Notes under the pieces: model-generated
Databases searched by the model: none
What the model saw: only the letters and a program-made list of their open reading frames with translations
Told to the model about the DNA's origin: nothing
Assembly: GCF_006170445.1 (NCBI RefSeq)
Contig: NZ_VCNA01000003.1
Span: 310,001 to 374,000 of the forward strand
Length of the DNA stretch: 64,000 nt
Direction: 5' to 3'
Source: Brevibacillus dissolubilis
GTDB lineage: Bacteria; Bacillota; Bacilli; Brevibacillales; Brevibacillaceae
Made by a program: the position numbers and the translations under genes
Shown here: piece after piece, positions 62,476-64,000 of the stretch
Numbering within the stretch: the stretch's first letter is position 1
How the letters are laid out: each line of letters opens with the position of its first letter

Positions 62476-62757
62476 TTAGTCGCGGACGCGTGGGGTTTGA
62501 CTGTGGTTGTAAGGTGTTAAGCGTTCATTTACCTCATGGAACACTTCCATGGTAGTCAAGCCTCTTGCAGAAATAACCGGCGCACCTGTGATCGATTTGT
62601 CCTCGATCCCCATGATGTTTTCATCCAAGCCGGTGATGACGACGCAATCTACAGTCTGTTGCCAGTTGCCGAGATTGACGACATCGTAGCCATTGTCACG
62701 AAGCATTTTGCTGACATCTTTAAGCGAATGTTCAACCGCAACTTTTCCTCTTGACAT
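62476..62757 (-). CDS. ykuS: YkuS family protein (UPF0180)
   Basis: 93 residues. VAVEHSLKDVSKMLRDNGYDVVNLG, CVVITGLDENIMGIEDKSITGAPVISARGLTTMEVFHEVNERL match UPF0180/YkuS throughout. Small cytoplasmic protein of unknown function. It lies 20 bp after yqzE with the same direction, and a terminator follows. Confidence 0.88.
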   Translation of the reverse strand: MSRGKVAVEHSLKDVSKMLRDNGYDVVNLGNWQQTVDCVVITGLDENIMGIEDKSITGAPVISARGLTTMEVFHEVNERLTPYNHSQTPRVRD

Positions 62758-62776
62758 GTCTACCTCCGTGATGTGT

Positions 62777-62938
62777 TTATTTTTTGAGGTAAAGCTTGAT
62801 GGACATCGGGATCACGCCGAACCAACGCGAGGTCCAAGATTCACGCTGAAGCTTCTTCGATCTGCGCTCTTCCTTCGGCGTCTCGAAATGATTGACATAA
62901 TGCTTCACCATGTACTTCAAATAATCTTGGAATGACAT
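62777..62938 (-). CDS. yqzE: YqzE family protein
   Basis: 53 residues from the ATG at 62938 (AGGAGGGG upstream). SFQDYLKYMVKHYVNHFETPKEERR, then SWTSRWFGVIPMSIKLYLKK, match YqzE, a small protein often encoded near aroK or the comG locus in Bacilli. A weak hydrophobic C-terminal helix is seen. Function unknown. Confidence 0.87.
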   Translation of the reverse strand: MSFQDYLKYMVKHYVNHFETPKEERRSKKLQRESWTSRWFGVIPMSIKLYLKK

Positions 62939-62958
62939 CGCAGACCCCTCCTCAGGCA

Positions 62959-63486
62959 TTATTGTTGCCTGAATCCGTCCGTTTCAACCATGCGTCCAAG
63001 AATTTCACTGACGATCGCATCCACTTCACGTCCGGTCGTCTCCACCTGCACCGGGGCAAAGTCATACGCCCCAGCCCGCTCGCGCAATAGCGTACGCACC
63101 CGCAGAGCGGCATCTCCGGCAAGCAGCGGCCGGTTGACATCTCCTGAGACCCGGCGGATGATCTCTTCCTCTGTCGCCGTGAGCGCCACGACCGTGCCAC
63201 CTGCAAGCATCGCTTCCACATTGGACGGACGCAGTACAGCACCGCCGCCCGTGGTGATCACCAGACCTTCCTGATCCAATAGCTCCTGCAAAAGCTCTGC
63301 CTCTATGTCACGAAACGATGCCTCTCCCCGTTCGCGGAAGATCGTCGGGATATCCATCCCCGTACGCTCCACGATATACGTGTCCAAATCCACCTGCTTA
63401 CGCTCCAGGCGCTTTGCCAAGACCTGTCCGATGGTAGATTTTCCAGTTCCCATGAAGCCAATCAAAATCACATTCGTCATTCCCAT
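62959..63486 (-). CDS. aroK: Shikimate kinase
   Basis: 175 residues, the normal length. NVILIGFMGTGKSTIGQVLAKRL contains the P-loop; QVDLDTYIVERTGMDIPTIFRERGEASFRD is the shikimate-binding region with the conserved Asp and Arg; VITTGGGAVLR is the GGG motif, and RPLLAGDAALRVRTLLRERAGAY the lid and C-terminal Arg. It phosphorylates shikimate at the 3-hydroxyl with ATP in aromatic amino-acid synthesis. yqzE follows 20 bp downstream. Confidence 0.95.
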   Translation of the reverse strand: MGMTNVILIGFMGTGKSTIGQVLAKRLERKQVDLDTYIVERTGMDIPTIFRERGEASFRDIEAELLQELLDQEGLVITTGGGAVLRPSNVEAMLAGGTVVALTATEEEIIRRVSGDVNRPLLAGDAALRVRTLLRERAGAYDFAPVQVETTGREVDAIVSEILGRMVETDGFRQQ

Positions 63487-63503
63487 TGCATTTACCCTGC
63501 CTT

Positions 63504-64000
63504 TTATTTTGCTGTCACCGTTATTTTGGCGATTCGTTGCTCGTCATCATATCGCACCTGGTACTTCATCACATCGGAAAAGAATGCCAGCGGTACCATC
63601 GCCCGCTCCTGCACCTCAATCAGCGGCTGTTTTAAGGTGAACGGCTTGTCATTAAGCTTTCCTTTGTTGGTTTTGGCGTACAACAGCACATCGTTGCCGC
63701 CTGCTTTCAGGTTGATCCCGCCTTTTTCACGGGTGTAGGCGACACGATACCCCAGCCGCTCCATCACTTCGCGCAGCGGCAGATAGACGGTATTGCCGAT
63801 TTTGCGCGCGGGAACAATCGGATAGTAGCTCATCCCGTTGATTTCGATGTTCACCTGATAATACTCGACCCGCATCGGAACGAACGGCTCTTGGTTAAGC
63901 TTCTGTACGTTAGGCACAAAATAACTGACCTTCGCCCGAAGAACATGGCCCAGCGCCTGATCCAGATGCTTGGGTCCGATCACCATCCCGTGGTAATTGC
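63504..64000 (-). CDS. Stalk (copper amine oxidase N-terminal) domain protein, 5' end beyond window
   Basis: The frame is open to the window edge (…NYHG before an internal Met at 63986), so the true start lies outside. The visible part contains a stalk domain: ARKIGNTVYLPLREVMERLGYRVAYTREKGGINLKAGGN and a C-terminal VPLAFFSDVMKYQVRYDDEQRIAKITV segment. Such domains occur in secreted or spore-associated proteins of Bacilli; the rest of the protein will decide. It lies 17 bp before aroK in the same direction. Confidence 0.7.
   Translation of the reverse strand, partial: NYHGMVIGPKHLDQALGHVLRAKVSYFVPNVQKLNQEPFVPMRVEYYQVNIEINGMSYYPIVPARKIGNTVYLPLREVMERLGYRVAYTREKGGINLKAGGNDVLLYAKTNKGKLNDKPFTLKQPLIEVQERAMVPLAFFSDVMKYQVRYDDEQRIAKITVTAK

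Overview
The window looks like chromosomal DNA of a spore-former-type member of the Bacilli. The evidence is the B. subtilis-like block yqhG-yqhH / glycine riboswitch-gcvT-gcvPA-gcvPB / lipM, split gcvP genes, YqzE, YkuS and YneR family proteins, AGGAGG-type ribosome binding sites and an SLH-anchored surface protein. An AdoCbl-dependent ribonucleotide reductase and GH44/CBM3 polysaccharide degradation suggest a soil Alicyclobacillaceae or Paenibacillaceae relative (Tumebacillus- or Brevibacillus-like). That placement is inference.

Region 1 (1-5154, minus strand) is a compact six-gene operon of unusual content. In order of transcription it encodes a transglutaminase-like protein, a 237-aa beta-rich protein, a protein with a cationic amphipathic segment followed by 25 perfect-length 8-residue repeats, a 177-aa beta-rich protein, a 152-aa protein and an M14-type zinc carboxypeptidase that runs off the window. 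I cannot assign it to a named system. Region 2 (5397-10292) is one giant secreted protein: three SLH domains, a Gly/Ser/Thr linker, twelve cadherin/Ig-like repeats and a lamin-tail-like end. It has its own promoter and terminator.

Region 3 (10555-31007, minus strand) is a contractile phage-tail cluster with a PBSX/skin-like core: tail terminator, YqzN/YkzM protein, sheath, tube, a frameshifted tail chaperone, tape measure, LysM/XkdP, XkdQ, XkdR, XkdS, XkdT and XkdU. Distal proteins resemble those of T4-like cyanophages (a DUF4815 protein and a PLAQTF protein), and there is a histidine-core coiled-coil fibre and a large FN3/carbohydrate-binding-like fibre. An ArpU-type regulator sits upstream. 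I see no capsid, portal, terminase, integrase, holin or endolysin, so it is more like a tailocin or contractile injection particle than a prophage. A programmed -1 frameshift site, an intra-operon hairpin, a leader hairpin and a 16-bp palindrome give clues to its regulation.

Region 4 (31040-46521) holds metabolic and accessory genes: YneR/HesB-like protein, an AT-rich divergent Lrp/AsnC regulator and EamA transporter pair, a secreted GH44 glucanase, a divergent IF-3 paralogue, a methyl-accepting chemotaxis protein, an ASCH-DUF4275 fusion, nrdJ with candidate NrdR boxes, D-amino-acid transaminase, a 230-bp palindromic element and lipM.

Region 5 (46539-55341) is the glycine cleavage operon under a tandem glycine riboswitch, with yqhH, yqhG and a secreted protein divergent from it. 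Region 6 (55466-59629) is a lone AT-rich gene for a very large nuclease-STAND-type NTPase, a likely anti-phage defence gene. Region 7 (59698-64000) has a metal-resistance set (CzcO-like flavoprotein, CadC-like ArsR repressor, CzcD exporter, operator), then ykuS, yqzE, aroK and a stalk-domain protein cut by the window edge.
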